From an uncultured Collinsella sp. (GTDB taxonomy: Bacteria; Actinomycetota; Coriobacteriia; Coriobacteriales; Coriobacteriaceae): a DNA stretch of 22,683 nt. The notes beneath the pieces were generated by a model, which saw only the letters and a program-made list of their open reading frames with translations, was not told the origin of the DNA and made no database searches. The stretch covers positions 1 to 22,683 of the forward strand of contig URUC01000028.1 in NCBI GenBank assembly GCA_900550965.1, read 5' to 3'. Position numbers and translations under genes: made by a program. Below are positions 1 to 7,602 of the stretch, in pieces (the stretch's first letter is position 1; each line of letters starts with the position of its first letter).

Positions 1-78
1 GACCTTTGCGAAGCAAGGGGGAGCGCGGGGGTTTCTTCTGTTCCGGCGGTGATGCGCCGGGTTGCAAGGGCGATGTGG

Positions 79-1065
79 CTACAGCGCGAAGTCGCCGCCG
101 ACGAGCGTGGAGACGGGCTCCTCGTGGTAAACGGCGGAGATGGCCTGAGCGAACTCCTCGGCGACCGAGATAGTCTTGATCTTGCCGCCGACCTCGACGG
201 GGATGGCGTCGGTGACGACGCACTCGACGATGGGGGCATCGTTCAGGCGCTCGATGGCCGGACCGGAGAAGATGCCGTGGGTGGCGCAGACGTAGATGTC
301 GCCGGCGCCCATAGCCTTGAGCTCCTTGACGTTGGCGCACAGGGTGCCAGCGGTGTCGATCATGTCGTCGTTGATGATGCAGGTCTTGCCCTTGATGTCA
401 CCGATGATGCCCATGACCTCGGCGGCGTTGTGGCGCGGACGGCCCTTGTGGGCGATGGCCAGGTCGCAGCCGAGCATGTCGGACAGCTTCTTGGCGGCCT
501 TGGCACGACCCACGTCGGGGGAGACGACAACCAGGTTGTCGGTGTCGAAGTGCATGTCGTTGTAGTACTGGCCAAACAGCGGCAGTGCGGACAGGTGGTT
601 AACCGGGATATCGAAGAAGCCCTGGATCTGACCCTGGTGCAGGTCGAGGGTGATGATGCGGTTGACGCCGGCGCGCTCGAGCAGGTTGGCGACGAGGCGG
701 GCGGTGATGGGCTCGCGCGGGCCGGCCTTGCGGTCCTGGCGGGCATAGCCGTAGTGGGTGATAACGGCGGTGATGGAGCGGGCGGATGCGCGCTTGGCAG
801 CGTCGGTGGCGATGAGCAGCTCCATGAGCATGTCGTTGACGTTGCCGCCGGCCACGGACTGAATCAGGAAGACGTCGGCGCCGCGGACGGTCTCGTCGTA
901 GCGGGCGTAAATCTCACCATTGGCGAACTGCTTTAGCGTAAGGCCCGAAAGCTCGACCCCAAGGTACTCAGCAATCTTCTGAGCGAGGGGACGGTTGGAG
1001 GAACCGGAATACACGCGGATGGACTTGCGCATATTCTCCGACTTCTCGGGATCATTAATCGGCAT
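79..1065 (-). CDS. prs: Ribose-phosphate pyrophosphokinase (PRPP synthetase)
   Basis: Cytoplasmic enzyme that transfers pyrophosphate from ATP to ribose 5-phosphate, giving PRPP for purine, pyrimidine, histidine and NAD synthesis. The 328-residue product has the family's usual length. It shows the N-terminal RVYSGSSNRPLAQ region, the flexible catalytic loop YARQDRKAGPREPI, the metal-binding stretch ITLDLHQGQIQGFFD, VVVSPDVGRAKAAK, and the PRPP-binding loop CIINDDMIDTAGTL near residue 220. The ATG at 1065 is preceded on the minus strand by AAAGGAGA at good spacing, which fixes the start. It lies downstream of glmU on the same strand, a common neighbour (gcaD-prs in Bacillus), but a terminator after glmU suggests separate transcription. 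Nothing unusual is seen in the coding sequence. Confidence 0.97.
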   Translation of the reverse strand: MPINDPEKSENMRKSIRVYSGSSNRPLAQKIAEYLGVELSGLTLKQFANGEIYARYDETVRGADVFLIQSVAGGNVNDMLMELLIATDAAKRASARSITAVITHYGYARQDRKAGPREPITARLVANLLERAGVNRIITLDLHQGQIQGFFDIPVNHLSALPLFGQYYNDMHFDTDNLVVVSPDVGRAKAAKKLSDMLGCDLAIAHKGRPRHNAAEVMGIIGDIKGKTCIINDDMIDTAGTLCANVKELKAMGAGDIYVCATHGIFSGPAIERLNDAPIVECVVTDAIPVEVGGKIKTISVAEEFAQAISAVYHEEPVSTLVGGDFAL

Positions 1066-1206
1066 TACCCTTCTCCTTTATATCGAATGCCATATAGATG
1101 CCTTGTTGCATTGTAACCGCGCGACGGGGTTAATCGGGTCTTGATAACGTCTTTACCGTCAACGGACACGAACCGACCACTCATCCGGTTGCGCAGGTCA
1201 CGATAG

Positions 1207-1240
1207 AAAAAGGAGCCGCCCCCCATGGGAACAGCTCCTT
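1207..1240 (-). terminator. Rho-independent terminator of glmU
   Basis: On the minus strand AAGGAGC (1240-1234) pairs with GCTCCTT (1216-1210) and is followed by a run of five T (complement of 1207-1211). It lies 17 bp beyond the glmU stop. The rest of the 192-bp glmU-prs gap holds the prs ribosome binding site and no gene. Confidence 0.8.
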
Positions 1241-1257
1241 AGATGCTTGGTAAAACG

Positions 1258-2670
1258 TTATACCTCGTCGTCCTCGTGCAGGCGGCGGCGATAATCGGCG
1301 GCCCAGCCCTCAATGTTTACCTGACGGGCGCGGCCCAGACCGAGTGCGTCGGCCGGGACCGGCTCGGTGATGACGGAGCCGGCGGCCACGAGCGCACCGT
1401 CGCCAATCTGGGCGGGCGCGACCATCATGGTGTCGGAACCGATGAAGGCATCCTTGCCGATGACGGTCTTGTGCTTGTGGACGCCGTCGTAGTTGCAGGT
1501 GATGGAGCCCGCGCCCACGTTGACGCCCGAGCCCATGGTGGTGTCGCCGATGTAGGACAGGTGGGGCACCTTGGAACCCTCGCCAATCGTGGACTTCTTG
1601 ATCTCCACGTGCGTGCCGGCCTTGGATCCGTCGAGCATGTGGGTGCCCGGGCGCAGGTAGGCGCGCGGGCCGCAGTCGACGCCGTTCTCGATGACGGCCT
1701 CGATGGCGATGGTCTCATCGATGGTGCAGCCGCTGCCGACGGTGGTGTCGGTGAGACGGCTGTTGGGGCCGAGCTGGCATTCCTCGCCCACGGTGACGTG
1801 GCCGATCAGGTGTGTCTGCGGCCACACGACGGTGTCGCGGCCGATGGTGGCGTCGGGGCCGATCCAGGCCTGCGTGGGGTCGATGAAGGTAACGCCCTCG
1901 GCCATCCAGTGCTCGTTGATGCGGTCGCGTGCGATGGCGGTAAGCTGCGCGAGCTGGATGCGGCTGTTGACGCCCAGGCCGTCGCGGTAGTCGTCGCAGT
2001 GGAAGATGGAGACTGCCTGGCCGTGACCCTTGAGGATTTCGAGCATGTCGGGCAGGTAGTACTCGGACTGCGCGTTGTCGTTGCTGATCTCGTCAATGTG
2101 GGCAGCGAGCTGTGCGCCGTCGAAGGCGTAGCAGCCGGCGTTGCACTCGAGCAGCGTGGCGGCCTGCTCGGGCGTGCAGTCCTTCTGCTCGATGATGCGC
2201 TCGATCTGACCGTCGGCACCCAGCTTGATGCGGCCGTAGCCAAAGGGATCGGGCGGGGTCATGGTCATGACGGTGCAGGCGAGCTCGCCGGTAGCGACGG
2301 TCTGCGCGAACTTGGCGACGGTGTCGGCAGTGATGAGCGGCAGGTCACCGTTGAGCACGACGACGGGGCCTTGCGTGATGCCGCAGGCCTCGAGCGCGAC
2401 CTTTACGGCGTGGCCGGTGCCCAGGCGCTCGGTCTGCTCGACGCACTCGACTTTGGTGGCGCTGTTGGCGTAGGCGCCGTCGATGAGGGCGCGCATCTCG
2501 TCGGCGTGGCTGCCGATGACGACCACGACGCGGCTGCAGCCGGCCTTGATGGTGGCGTCGACGATCCACTGGACCATGGGCTTACCCAGGATCTTGTGCG
2601 AAACCTTGCAGTGGTTCGACTTCATGCGGGTGCCCTCGCCGGCAGCGAGGATAATTGCGGTTGCGTCCAT
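1258..2670 (-). CDS. glmU: Bifunctional UDP-GlcNAc pyrophosphorylase / glucosamine-1-phosphate N-acetyltransferase
   Basis: Makes UDP-GlcNAc for peptidoglycan by acetylating glucosamine 1-phosphate and then uridylating it. The 470-residue protein has an N-terminal nucleotidyltransferase domain (LAAGEGTRM near residue 8, LNGDLPLI, then GTGHAV) and a C-terminal left-handed beta-helix with the hexapeptide pattern and the acetyltransferase motifs RPGTHM, KVPHLSYIGD, NVGAGSITCNYDG and KHKTVIG. The open frame continues upstream, but the ATG at 2670 is chosen because AGGAGATCAC directly precedes it on the minus strand and the family begins here. The N-terminal signature is slightly unusual: the usual Pro and Leu of the PKVLH segment are Cys and Ser (CKVSH). 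It is divergent from the ECF operon. Confidence 0.97.
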   Translation of the reverse strand: MDATAIILAAGEGTRMKSNHCKVSHKILGKPMVQWIVDATIKAGCSRVVVVIGSHADEMRALIDGAYANSATKVECVEQTERLGTGHAVKVALEACGITQGPVVVLNGDLPLITADTVAKFAQTVATGELACTVMTMTPPDPFGYGRIKLGADGQIERIIEQKDCTPEQAATLLECNAGCYAFDGAQLAAHIDEISNDNAQSEYYLPDMLEILKGHGQAVSIFHCDDYRDGLGVNSRIQLAQLTAIARDRINEHWMAEGVTFIDPTQAWIGPDATIGRDTVVWPQTHLIGHVTVGEECQLGPNSRLTDTTVGSGCTIDETIAIEAVIENGVDCGPRAYLRPGTHMLDGSKAGTHVEIKKSTIGEGSKVPHLSYIGDTTMGSGVNVGAGSITCNYDGVHKHKTVIGKDAFIGSDTMMVAPAQIGDGALVAAGSVITEPVPADALGLGRARQVNIEGWAADYRRRLHEDDEV

Positions 2671-2702
2671 GTGATCTCCTGTTACGTTATAGAGACGTGT
2701 GT

Positions 2703-2730
2703 TTGGAAACGATACACGGCGCAATATGAT
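2703..2730 (+). promoter_or_regulatory. Candidate sigma-70-type promoter of the ECF operon
   Basis: TTGGAA at 2703-2708, a 16-bp spacer and TATGAT at 2725-2730 match the -35/-10 consensus at four and five of six positions. It lies in the glmU-ecfT divergent gap about 135 bp before the transporter start. No riboswitch-like conserved core was recognised between it and the gene. Found by eye only. Confidence 0.4.
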
Positions 2731-2864
2731 ACCGCAGGCATATGACGAGCGCGTAACGTTTGGGCCGCGGCGGCTGGGTTTGTGGTTCCGGCGCGGCGGT
2801 TGCGCTGCTTGTGCGGTGTTTGCGGCGCTGCGGCATTGGTATTTGGGTGAGAGGGCGGGTGCCC

Positions 2865-3752
2865 GTGGACAATATGCGAGAGAGGTCGGCCATCGAGCCC
2901 GTCGCGGCATTCTCGATGTCGCACCCGGCGGTGCCTGCGCTCTACATGGCGCTAACGCTGGGACTCACCATGTTCTCGATGCAACCGGTGCTGATCGCGC
3001 TGTCGCTCGCAGGCGGGCTGGCATACGGCTTTGCGACCCGCGGGGCTGCTCGCACACTGAACGCGCTTCGCTGGCAGCTGCCGGTGATTTTGATCATTGC
3101 GCTGGTCAACCCGCTGTTTAGCGCCTCGGGCTCGACGGAGTTGTTCCGCATCGGCATGCGCGCAGTGTATTTGGAGAGCATGGTATACGGCCTGTGTATG
3201 GGCGGGCTGTTTGTGGCGAGCGTGCTGTGGTTTGAGGCTGCGGCGTCGATGCTCGAATACGACAAGGTGCTCGCGTTGCTGGGCAACGCCGCGCCGGTGC
3301 TCGCGCTCATGATCTCGATGTGCATGCGGCTTATCCCGCAGTTTTTGCGCCGCGGCCGCACGGTGCTGGCGGTGCAGGACGCGATCGATGTGCCGGGCCG
3401 CGCGCCGGCTGACCCCGTGCGCTCGCGCCTGCGGGCATCGAGCGTGCTGATGGGCTGGGGCATGGAAGATTCGCTTGAGCGCGCGGATGCCATGCGCTCG
3501 CGCGGGTGGGGTGCTGCGTCGCGCCGTACGACGTATGCGCGGTATCGGCTGGGGCGCGGCGACGCTGCCGCGCTGGTTGGACTTGCGGTGTTTGGTGCCG
3601 CCGCGGTGGCGGTGGCATGGACCGCGACGACGCAGTATTCGTTTTATCCGCAGCTCTCGGTGCCGGCGCCGTGGCTGGGCTATGTCGTGTACGCTGCATG
3701 GATGGTGCTGCCCTGCGTGTTGCATGTGATCGATGAGAAGAGGTTTGGCTGA
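2865..3752 (+). CDS. ecfT: ECF transporter transmembrane (energy-coupling) component EcfT
   Basis: Membrane scaffold of an energy-coupling-factor importer, linking the ATPases to the substrate-binding S component. The product (about 295 residues) has several hydrophobic segments (residues about 20-75 and 90-125, and two at the C-terminus) and the coupling-helix signature ADAMRSRGWG near residue 207, the Ala-Arg-Gly type motif by which EcfT contacts the ATPase grooves. The start is uncertain: GTG at 2865 has GAGAGGG nine bases upstream, ATG at 2874 is in frame but poorly spaced, and the frame is open back to 2760 with low-quality sequence. The stop overlaps the next start (TGATG), so the two are translationally coupled. 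Confidence 0.88.
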   Translation: MDNMRERSAIEPVAAFSMSHPAVPALYMALTLGLTMFSMQPVLIALSLAGGLAYGFATRGAARTLNALRWQLPVILIIALVNPLFSASGSTELFRIGMRAVYLESMVYGLCMGGLFVASVLWFEAAASMLEYDKVLALLGNAAPVLALMISMCMRLIPQFLRRGRTVLAVQDAIDVPGRAPADPVRSRLRASSVLMGWGMEDSLERADAMRSRGWGAASRRTTYARYRLGRGDAAALVGLAVFGAAAVAVAWTATTQYSFYPQLSVPAPWLGYVVYAAWMVLPCVLHVIDEKRFG

Positions 3753-5395
3753 TGGCTCGGTTGGATAGGGGCCCGGTGTCGGGTGCGGCGTGCGGCCCGG
3801 ATATGCCGGCGATTGAGGCGCGGAGCCTGAGCTTTGCCTACCCCGGGGCTGATGCTGCGGTGCTCGAGGGGCTCGACTGGTCTGTTCCCCAAGGTGCATT
3901 TGCGCTGCTTGTTGGCGGTACCGGATCGGGTAAGTCGACGCTGCTGTCGCTGCTCAAGCCCGAGATCGCTCCGGCGGGCGAGCGCACTGGCGATGCGCGC
4001 GTGCTGGGCGAGAACGTTGCCGACATGGACGTGCGCGCGTCTGCGGAGTGCGTGGGCTACGTGTTCCAGGATCCCGAGAACCAGATTGTGTGCGAGACCG
4101 TGTGGCACGAGATGGCGTTTGGCCTAGAGAATCTGGGGGTGTCGCGCGACGAGATGCGCCGCCGTGTTGCCGAAACCAGCTATTTCTTTGGTCTGGAGGA
4201 TTGGCTTCATCGCGATACCGATACGCTTTCGGGTGGTCGCAAACAGCTGCTGTCGCTTGCCGCCGTCCTGGCACTGCGCCCGTGCGTGCTGTTGCTCGAT
4301 GAGCCCACGTCTCAGCTCGATCCCGTTGCCGAGAAGAATTTTCTGCACGCGCTGTTTCGCGTGAACCGTGAGCTGGGCTGCACGGTTGTTGTGGCTACGC
4401 ATCAACCGCGGCCGATGCTCGAGTATGCGACGTGTGCGTACCGGATTGAGGGCGGTCGCGTGCGCGAAGTGGCGGATATGGCTTCTTTGGGACGCCGAGA
4501 ATCGTTGTTTTCCGACGACATGTTGGGGTGGGGTGCCGTCCGATGTGCAAAAAACGGAGTATTCAGCAGGCGTGAGGACAATTTGGGCTCTCTGGAGCCG
4601 CCCGGGGACGTATCGAGCGCGAAAAAAAGTTCGGAATTGGACAAATCGTCCGAATTTGTGGCGCAAGCGTCGCTCGAGAACGGCTCGGAAGCCTTCCCGC
4701 GCACGGATGGGAGCAGAATACTCCAAAAAATGCACGGCGGGTCGGCTACCACCCTGGCAGGGAGCTGGTTTCGCTACGATCGAGCGTCCGGCTGGGTGCT
4801 GCGCGGACTCGATGTGGCGTTTTCGACTGGCGCGGTGCATGCGATTGTGGGCGGAAACGGCTGCGGCAAGTCGACGATGCTCTCGGTGCTGGCCAAAACG
4901 GTCAAGTTGCAGCGTGGTCGCATGGTGCGTGGGGCGGTATCGGCGGCGCTGCTGCCCCAGAATCCCAAGGCGTTGCTGGTTGCCGAGACGGTGCGCGACG
5001 AGCTGATGGAATGGGCTTCGACCTGCGGGTACGGCGAGGATATGGCGCGGGAGCGCGCGGTGAGTCTGGGGCTCGCGGGCTTAGGGGAACGCCACCCCTA
5101 TGACCTTTCGGGCGGACAGCGCCAACTGCTTGCGTTGGCAAAGCTACTGCTAATCGGCCCCGAACTGCTATTGCTTGATGAGCCTACCAAGGGTCTGGAC
5201 CTGGCCAGCCGCCGCATCATCGCCCGCGCCCTGCGCGACCATGCGCGGGCTGGCGGCACCGTCATCATGGCAACGCACGACCTGGATTTTGCCGAGCAGG
5301 TAGCCGATGACATTTCCATGATGTTTGACGGCGAGATCGCCTGCATGGAGCCGCCGACCGACTTCTTTGCCGACAACGTGTTTTATAGGGCGTGA
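3752..5395 (+). CDS. ecfA: Two-domain ECF transporter ATPase (EcfA-EcfA' fusion)
   Basis: One 547-residue polypeptide carries both ATPase halves of the ECF module, which bind and hydrolyse ATP on the cytoplasmic face. Domain 1: Walker A GGTGSGKST at 55-63, Q-loop FQDPENQI, signature LSGGRKQ at 159, Walker B LLLDEPTSQLD with Asp183-Glu184. Domain 2: Walker A GGNGCGKST at 367-375, signature LSGGQRQ at 452, Walker B LLLDEPTKGLD with Asp476-Glu477, switch His in ATHDLDF. Both halves look catalytically complete. Residues about 265-328, between the domains, are Ser/Glu-rich, lack ABC character, and coincide with a repeat-like DNA insert (4545-4735). The start overlaps the ecfT stop by one base; the S component follows five bases later. 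Fused double ATPases are known in ECF systems. Confidence 0.93.
   Translation: MARLDRGPVSGAACGPDMPAIEARSLSFAYPGADAAVLEGLDWSVPQGAFALLVGGTGSGKSTLLSLLKPEIAPAGERTGDARVLGENVADMDVRASAECVGYVFQDPENQIVCETVWHEMAFGLENLGVSRDEMRRRVAETSYFFGLEDWLHRDTDTLSGGRKQLLSLAAVLALRPCVLLLDEPTSQLDPVAEKNFLHALFRVNRELGCTVVVATHQPRPMLEYATCAYRIEGGRVREVADMASLGRRESLFSDDMLGWGAVRCAKNGVFSRREDNLGSLEPPGDVSSAKKSSELDKSSEFVAQASLENGSEAFPRTDGSRILQKMHGGSATTLAGSWFRYDRASGWVLRGLDVAFSTGAVHAIVGGNGCGKSTMLSVLAKTVKLQRGRMVRGAVSAALLPQNPKALLVAETVRDELMEWASTCGYGEDMARERAVSLGLAGLGERHPYDLSGGQRQLLALAKLLLIGPELLLLDEPTKGLDLASRRIIARALRDHARAGGTVIMATHDLDFAEQVADDISMMFDGEIACMEPPTDFFADNVFYRA
4545..4735. repeat. 191-bp repeat-like insert with imperfect inverted ends, inside the ATPase linker
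   Basis: The left end (4545-4564) reads GTGC, six A, CGGAGTATTC. The right end (4716-4735) reads GAATACTCC, six A, TGCAC. The nine outer-facing bases GAATACTCC and the terminal GTGC(A)/TGCAC pair as inverted repeats, while the A-runs face each other on the same strand and do not pair. Inside, TTCGGA (4630-4635) and TCCGAA (4649-4654) form another inverted pair around GGAC/GTCC. Base composition is more AT-rich than the flanking ATPase domains. The stretch stays in frame and is translated as the interdomain linker. Interpretation as an inserted small element is inference. Confidence 0.5.
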
Positions 5396-5399
5396 TGGG

Positions 5400-6113
5400 A
5401 TGACGGACTGTCGTTTCTCGCGCTTGCTTGCAAAACTGGAGATCCCGCTGCTGCTGGCGGTGCCAGCCGTGATGGCTGCGGCGTTGCTGGCGGGCGTTGA
5501 GCAGGCAGCGTTGGCCATGCTTGTCGTGGTGGCGCTCGTGCTCGCACTGTTCTTTGCGGGCTATGAGACATCACGTCCAGGCCTGCGCCAGATCATGCCC
5601 ACGCTAGTGCTGGCGGCGCTGGCCGCGGCGGGACGCATCCTGTTTGGGCCCATTCCCGATTTTAAGCCCGTGAGCGCTATCGCCATTATCGCGGGTGCGA
5701 CACTTGGCCGTCGCAATGGTTTTATGGTCGGCGCGCTGGCGGCGCTGACCAGCAATTTCTTTTTTGGACAGGGCATGTGGACGCCATGGCAGATGTATGC
5801 CTGGGGGCTCGTCGGCTATGTTGGAGGCGTCCTGGCGCGCGCGGGCGCGTTTGACCGTGCGGATGGAACCGTGCGCATGCCGGCATTGCTTGCGTATGGC
5901 TTTGCGTCGGGTCTGCTCTATGGCGTCGTGATCAACGCATACGACATCATCGGTTTTGTGCAGCCGCTCACGTGGGCAGGCGCCGTGGCGCGTCTTGCCA
6001 CGGCAGTGCCGTTCGATATCACGCACGGACTCGCGACCTGCGTGTTTTTGGCCGCCCTGTACAAGCCCTGGTGTCGCCGCATCAACCGAGTCGTCGTGAA
6101 GTACGGGCTGTAG
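5400..6113 (+). CDS. ECF transporter substrate-binding (S) component, possibly CbrT-like
   Basis: Small integral membrane protein (237 residues) that gives an ECF importer its substrate specificity. About six hydrophobic segments are visible, with the conserved-looking block RILFGPIPDFKPVSAI, ATLGRRNGFMVGALAALTSN, then FFFGQGMWTPWQMYAWGLVG. This block recalls the S-component group that includes the cobalamin transporter CbrT; substrate assignment is inference and could be another vitamin or precursor. The ATG at 5400 lies five bases after the ATPase stop and gives the family-like N-terminus; the frame is open upstream inside the ATPase gene, so it cannot itself mark the start. It is the last gene of the ecfT-ecfA-S operon; no B12 riboswitch was recognised upstream. 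Confidence 0.85.
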   Translation: MTDCRFSRLLAKLEIPLLLAVPAVMAAALLAGVEQAALAMLVVVALVLALFFAGYETSRPGLRQIMPTLVLAALAAAGRILFGPIPDFKPVSAIAIIAGATLGRRNGFMVGALAALTSNFFFGQGMWTPWQMYAWGLVGYVGGVLARAGAFDRADGTVRMPALLAYGFASGLLYGVVINAYDIIGFVQPLTWAGAVARLATAVPFDITHGLATCVFLAALYKPWCRRINRVVVKYGL

Positions 6114-6155
6114 GGCTGGTTGTGCCGGGGCGGGAATCAATACTGTCGAAGTACC

Positions 6156-6317
6156 ATTTCAAAACTATGCCGGTTTACGGGGCTAGATTGGCACAGGCAG
6201 GCCATACCGGCTTTTTTCGAAATAGAGTAAGCCTTTTACCTGCAGTTTTATTATTTCGGAATTGCGTATGGTTGGGGGTTTGCGATTTAGCCCCGTAAAC
6301 CGGCATAGTTTTGAAAT
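6156..6317. repeat. Large palindromic repeat, copy 1 (30-bp perfect arms)
   Basis: Bases 6156-6185 are the exact reverse complement of 6288-6317 (30 of 30), with the arms ending in GGGGCTA and TAGCCCC. Inside, further pairs occur in register: CCATAC (6202-6207) with GTATGG, and CGAAATA with TATTTCG. The centre, around 6228-6260, resembles the hairpin core of the neighbouring copy (both contain a GCCTTTTACCTGC or GCTTTCTACCTGC block). The whole could fold as one 160-nt cruciform or hairpin. Confidence 0.85.
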
Positions 6318-6410
6318 AGCTGGCTGATACGACGGGCATCGTGGACCTCGGAGAGCCAAATCGATCCGTTTTCTTTCGCCTCCAGACGTTCCCAGGGAAT
6401 CAGCTGAACC

Positions 6411-6580
6411 CGCCCGCCACGAAATCGGTCCATCTACTACGTTTGGCCCGACACCCCCAACCACAACCGTGTTTTATGAAAAACCGTAGGCTTTCTACCT
6501 GCGGTTTTCTTTTTGCGTTGTTCACTGTGGTTGAGGGTAGTGGCTTAAACGTAGTAGATGGGCCAGTTTCGTGGCGGGCG
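6411..6580. repeat. Large palindromic repeat, copy 2
   Basis: CGCCCGCCACGAAA (6411-6424) is the exact reverse complement of 6567-6580. After a five-base mismatch, CCATCTACTACGTTT (6430-6444) is the exact reverse complement of 6547-6561. Closer in, a CCCCCAACCACA block pairs with TGTGGTTGAGGG with one mismatch. The centre is the terminator hairpin at 6480-6515. The arms differ in sequence from copy 1 but the layout is the same. Confidence 0.85.
6480..6515. terminator. Bidirectional terminator at the core of palindrome copy 2
   Basis: AAAACCGTAGG pairs with CCTGCGGTTTT around a seven-base loop, followed on the plus strand by CTTTTT and on the minus strand by a run of A/T ending the stem. It could end both the ECF operon and exonuclease III transcripts. 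Confidence 0.65.
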
Positions 6581-6648
6581 AGCTGCGTGGATGATCTCGC
6601 GAAGTGAAAATGATTCCTTTTCCTCCGTCCCCAGGAGATCAGTTGGGG

Positions 6649-7467
6649 CTAGAGCTCTAGCGTGAGGGTGACGGGGCAGTGGTCGCTGCCAAAGATGTCG
6701 CCGCGGATGCCGGCGTCGCGCACGTTGCCGGCGATTTCGTCGCTCACCAGGAAGTAGTCGATGCGCCAACCGGCGTTGTTCTTGCGGGCATTAAAGCGGT
6801 AGCTCCACCAGCTGTAGACGCCCTCGACGTCCGGATTTGCCGTGCGCCAGGTATCGGTAAAGCCGGCGTTGAGCAGTTCGGTAAACTTGCCGCGCTCCTC
6901 GTCCGAAAAGCCGGCATTGCCGCGGTTGGACTTGGGGTTCTTAAGGTCGATCTCCTCGTGCGCCACGTTAAAGTCGCCGCAGGTCACCACAGGTTTACCG
7001 GTCTCGCGCTCAAGTGCGCTCAAAAAGTCGCGGTAGGCATCGTCCCAGGCCATGCGCACGTCGATGCGGGCGAGTTCGTTTTGCGCGTTGGGAGTGTAGA
7101 CATCCACGAACCAAAACTTGTCGAACTCGAGCGCGCAGACGCGGCCCTCGGTTGCGGCTTGGGCGACGAGCTCGGCCGCCTCGCCCTCGCCGGCGTAGGG
7201 TAACAGCGCGTCGGCGTGCAGCACGCGCAGCGGTTCCTGGCGGCTAAAGACCGCAGTGCCCGAATAGCCTTTACGTTCGGCGTAGCTCCAGGTTTGGTGA
7301 TAGCCGGGCAGGTCGATATCGACCTGGCCCTCCTGCAGCTTGGTCTCTTGCAGCGCCAGGATATCGACGTCGAGTTCTTGCGCGATCTGGATAAAGCTCG
7401 GGTCCTTTTTGAGCACGGCGCGCAGGCCGTTAACGTTCCACGAGGCGAAAGTGTAAGTCTGAGGCAT
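6649..7467 (-). CDS. xth: Exodeoxyribonuclease III / AP endonuclease
   Basis: DNA repair enzyme that cleaves at abasic sites and degrades 3' ends; Mg-dependent EEP-fold nuclease. The 272-residue protein has the full motif series: FASWNVNGLRA (Asn ligand), LALQETK (Glu ligand), GYSGTAVFS, VDVYTPNA, GDFNVAHEEIDL (catalytic Asp and Asn), GFTDTWR, a YSWWSYRFNAR block, WRIDYFLVS and the C-terminal catalytic GSDHCPV. The start at 7467 has AAAGGA upstream on the minus strand. It is divergent from the sirtuin gene and convergent with the ECF operon; its stop lies inside the 12-bp palindrome CTAGAGCTCTAG next to the repeat-rich stretch. Confidence 0.96.
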   Translation of the reverse strand: MPQTYTFASWNVNGLRAVLKKDPSFIQIAQELDVDILALQETKLQEGQVDIDLPGYHQTWSYAERKGYSGTAVFSRQEPLRVLHADALLPYAGEGEAAELVAQAATEGRVCALEFDKFWFVDVYTPNAQNELARIDVRMAWDDAYRDFLSALERETGKPVVTCGDFNVAHEEIDLKNPKSNRGNAGFSDEERGKFTELLNAGFTDTWRTANPDVEGVYSWWSYRFNARKNNAGWRIDYFLVSDEIAGNVRDAGIRGDIFGSDHCPVTLTLEL

Positions 7468-7602
7468 GGTGTCCTTTCGACGGGGTTGGCAGGCTTAAGA
7501 TTAGCGCAACAGGGGCGGGGTGGGCTCCGCGCATGCTGACTTAAAGGCCGCATGCTGGGACGTCGCCCAACGCTGCCCGGCTAACAAGGACGGAGGACTC
7601 AT

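Larger units (their letters stand above)
6114..6648. other. Gene-free, repeat-rich stretch between convergent genes
   Basis: These 535 bp separate the S-component gene (plus) from exonuclease III (minus). I see no credible gene. They hold two large imperfect palindromes (6156-6317 and 6411-6580), each centred on a related terminator-like hairpin, and a pair of diverged direct repeats around the second (near 6365-6410 and 6610-6645, both containing a CCCAGG..ATCAG.TG block). Short open frames here simply read the palindromes on both strands. Confidence 0.75.

Noticed and set aside
43..60. Inverted repeat CCGGCG/CGCCGG just after prs
   Set aside because: A six-bp stem without a T-run; common by chance in GC-rich DNA, too weak to call a terminator.
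1243..2745. Long open frames opposite glmU, folPK, the oxidoreductase and the hydrogenase genes (for example 1243-2745 plus, 8252-10861 minus, 13980-15941 minus, 18230-20491 minus)
   Set aside because: They mirror strongly supported genes in a GC-rich genome, have no motifs, and show low-complexity Arg/Ala/His/Gly-rich translations typical of antisense shadows.
2671..2864. Vitamin riboswitch upstream of the ECF operon
   Set aside because: No conserved B12, thiamine or FMN aptamer core was recognised and the leader after the candidate promoter is only about 130 nt; a covariance search would be needed to exclude it fully.
6183..6607. Short open frames on both strands across the intergenic palindromes (6183-6464 minus, 6341-6607 plus)
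   Set aside because: Both read the same inverted arms, giving similar peptides (VVDGPISWRA, VVDGPVSWRA) from opposite strands; no ribosome binding sites. This is repeat sequence, not genes.
7531..7557. Direct repeat GCATGCTG twice, 19 bp apart, before the sirtuin gene
   Set aside because: An eight-base repeat in a GC-rich leader with no other support; could be an operator but is equally likely chance.
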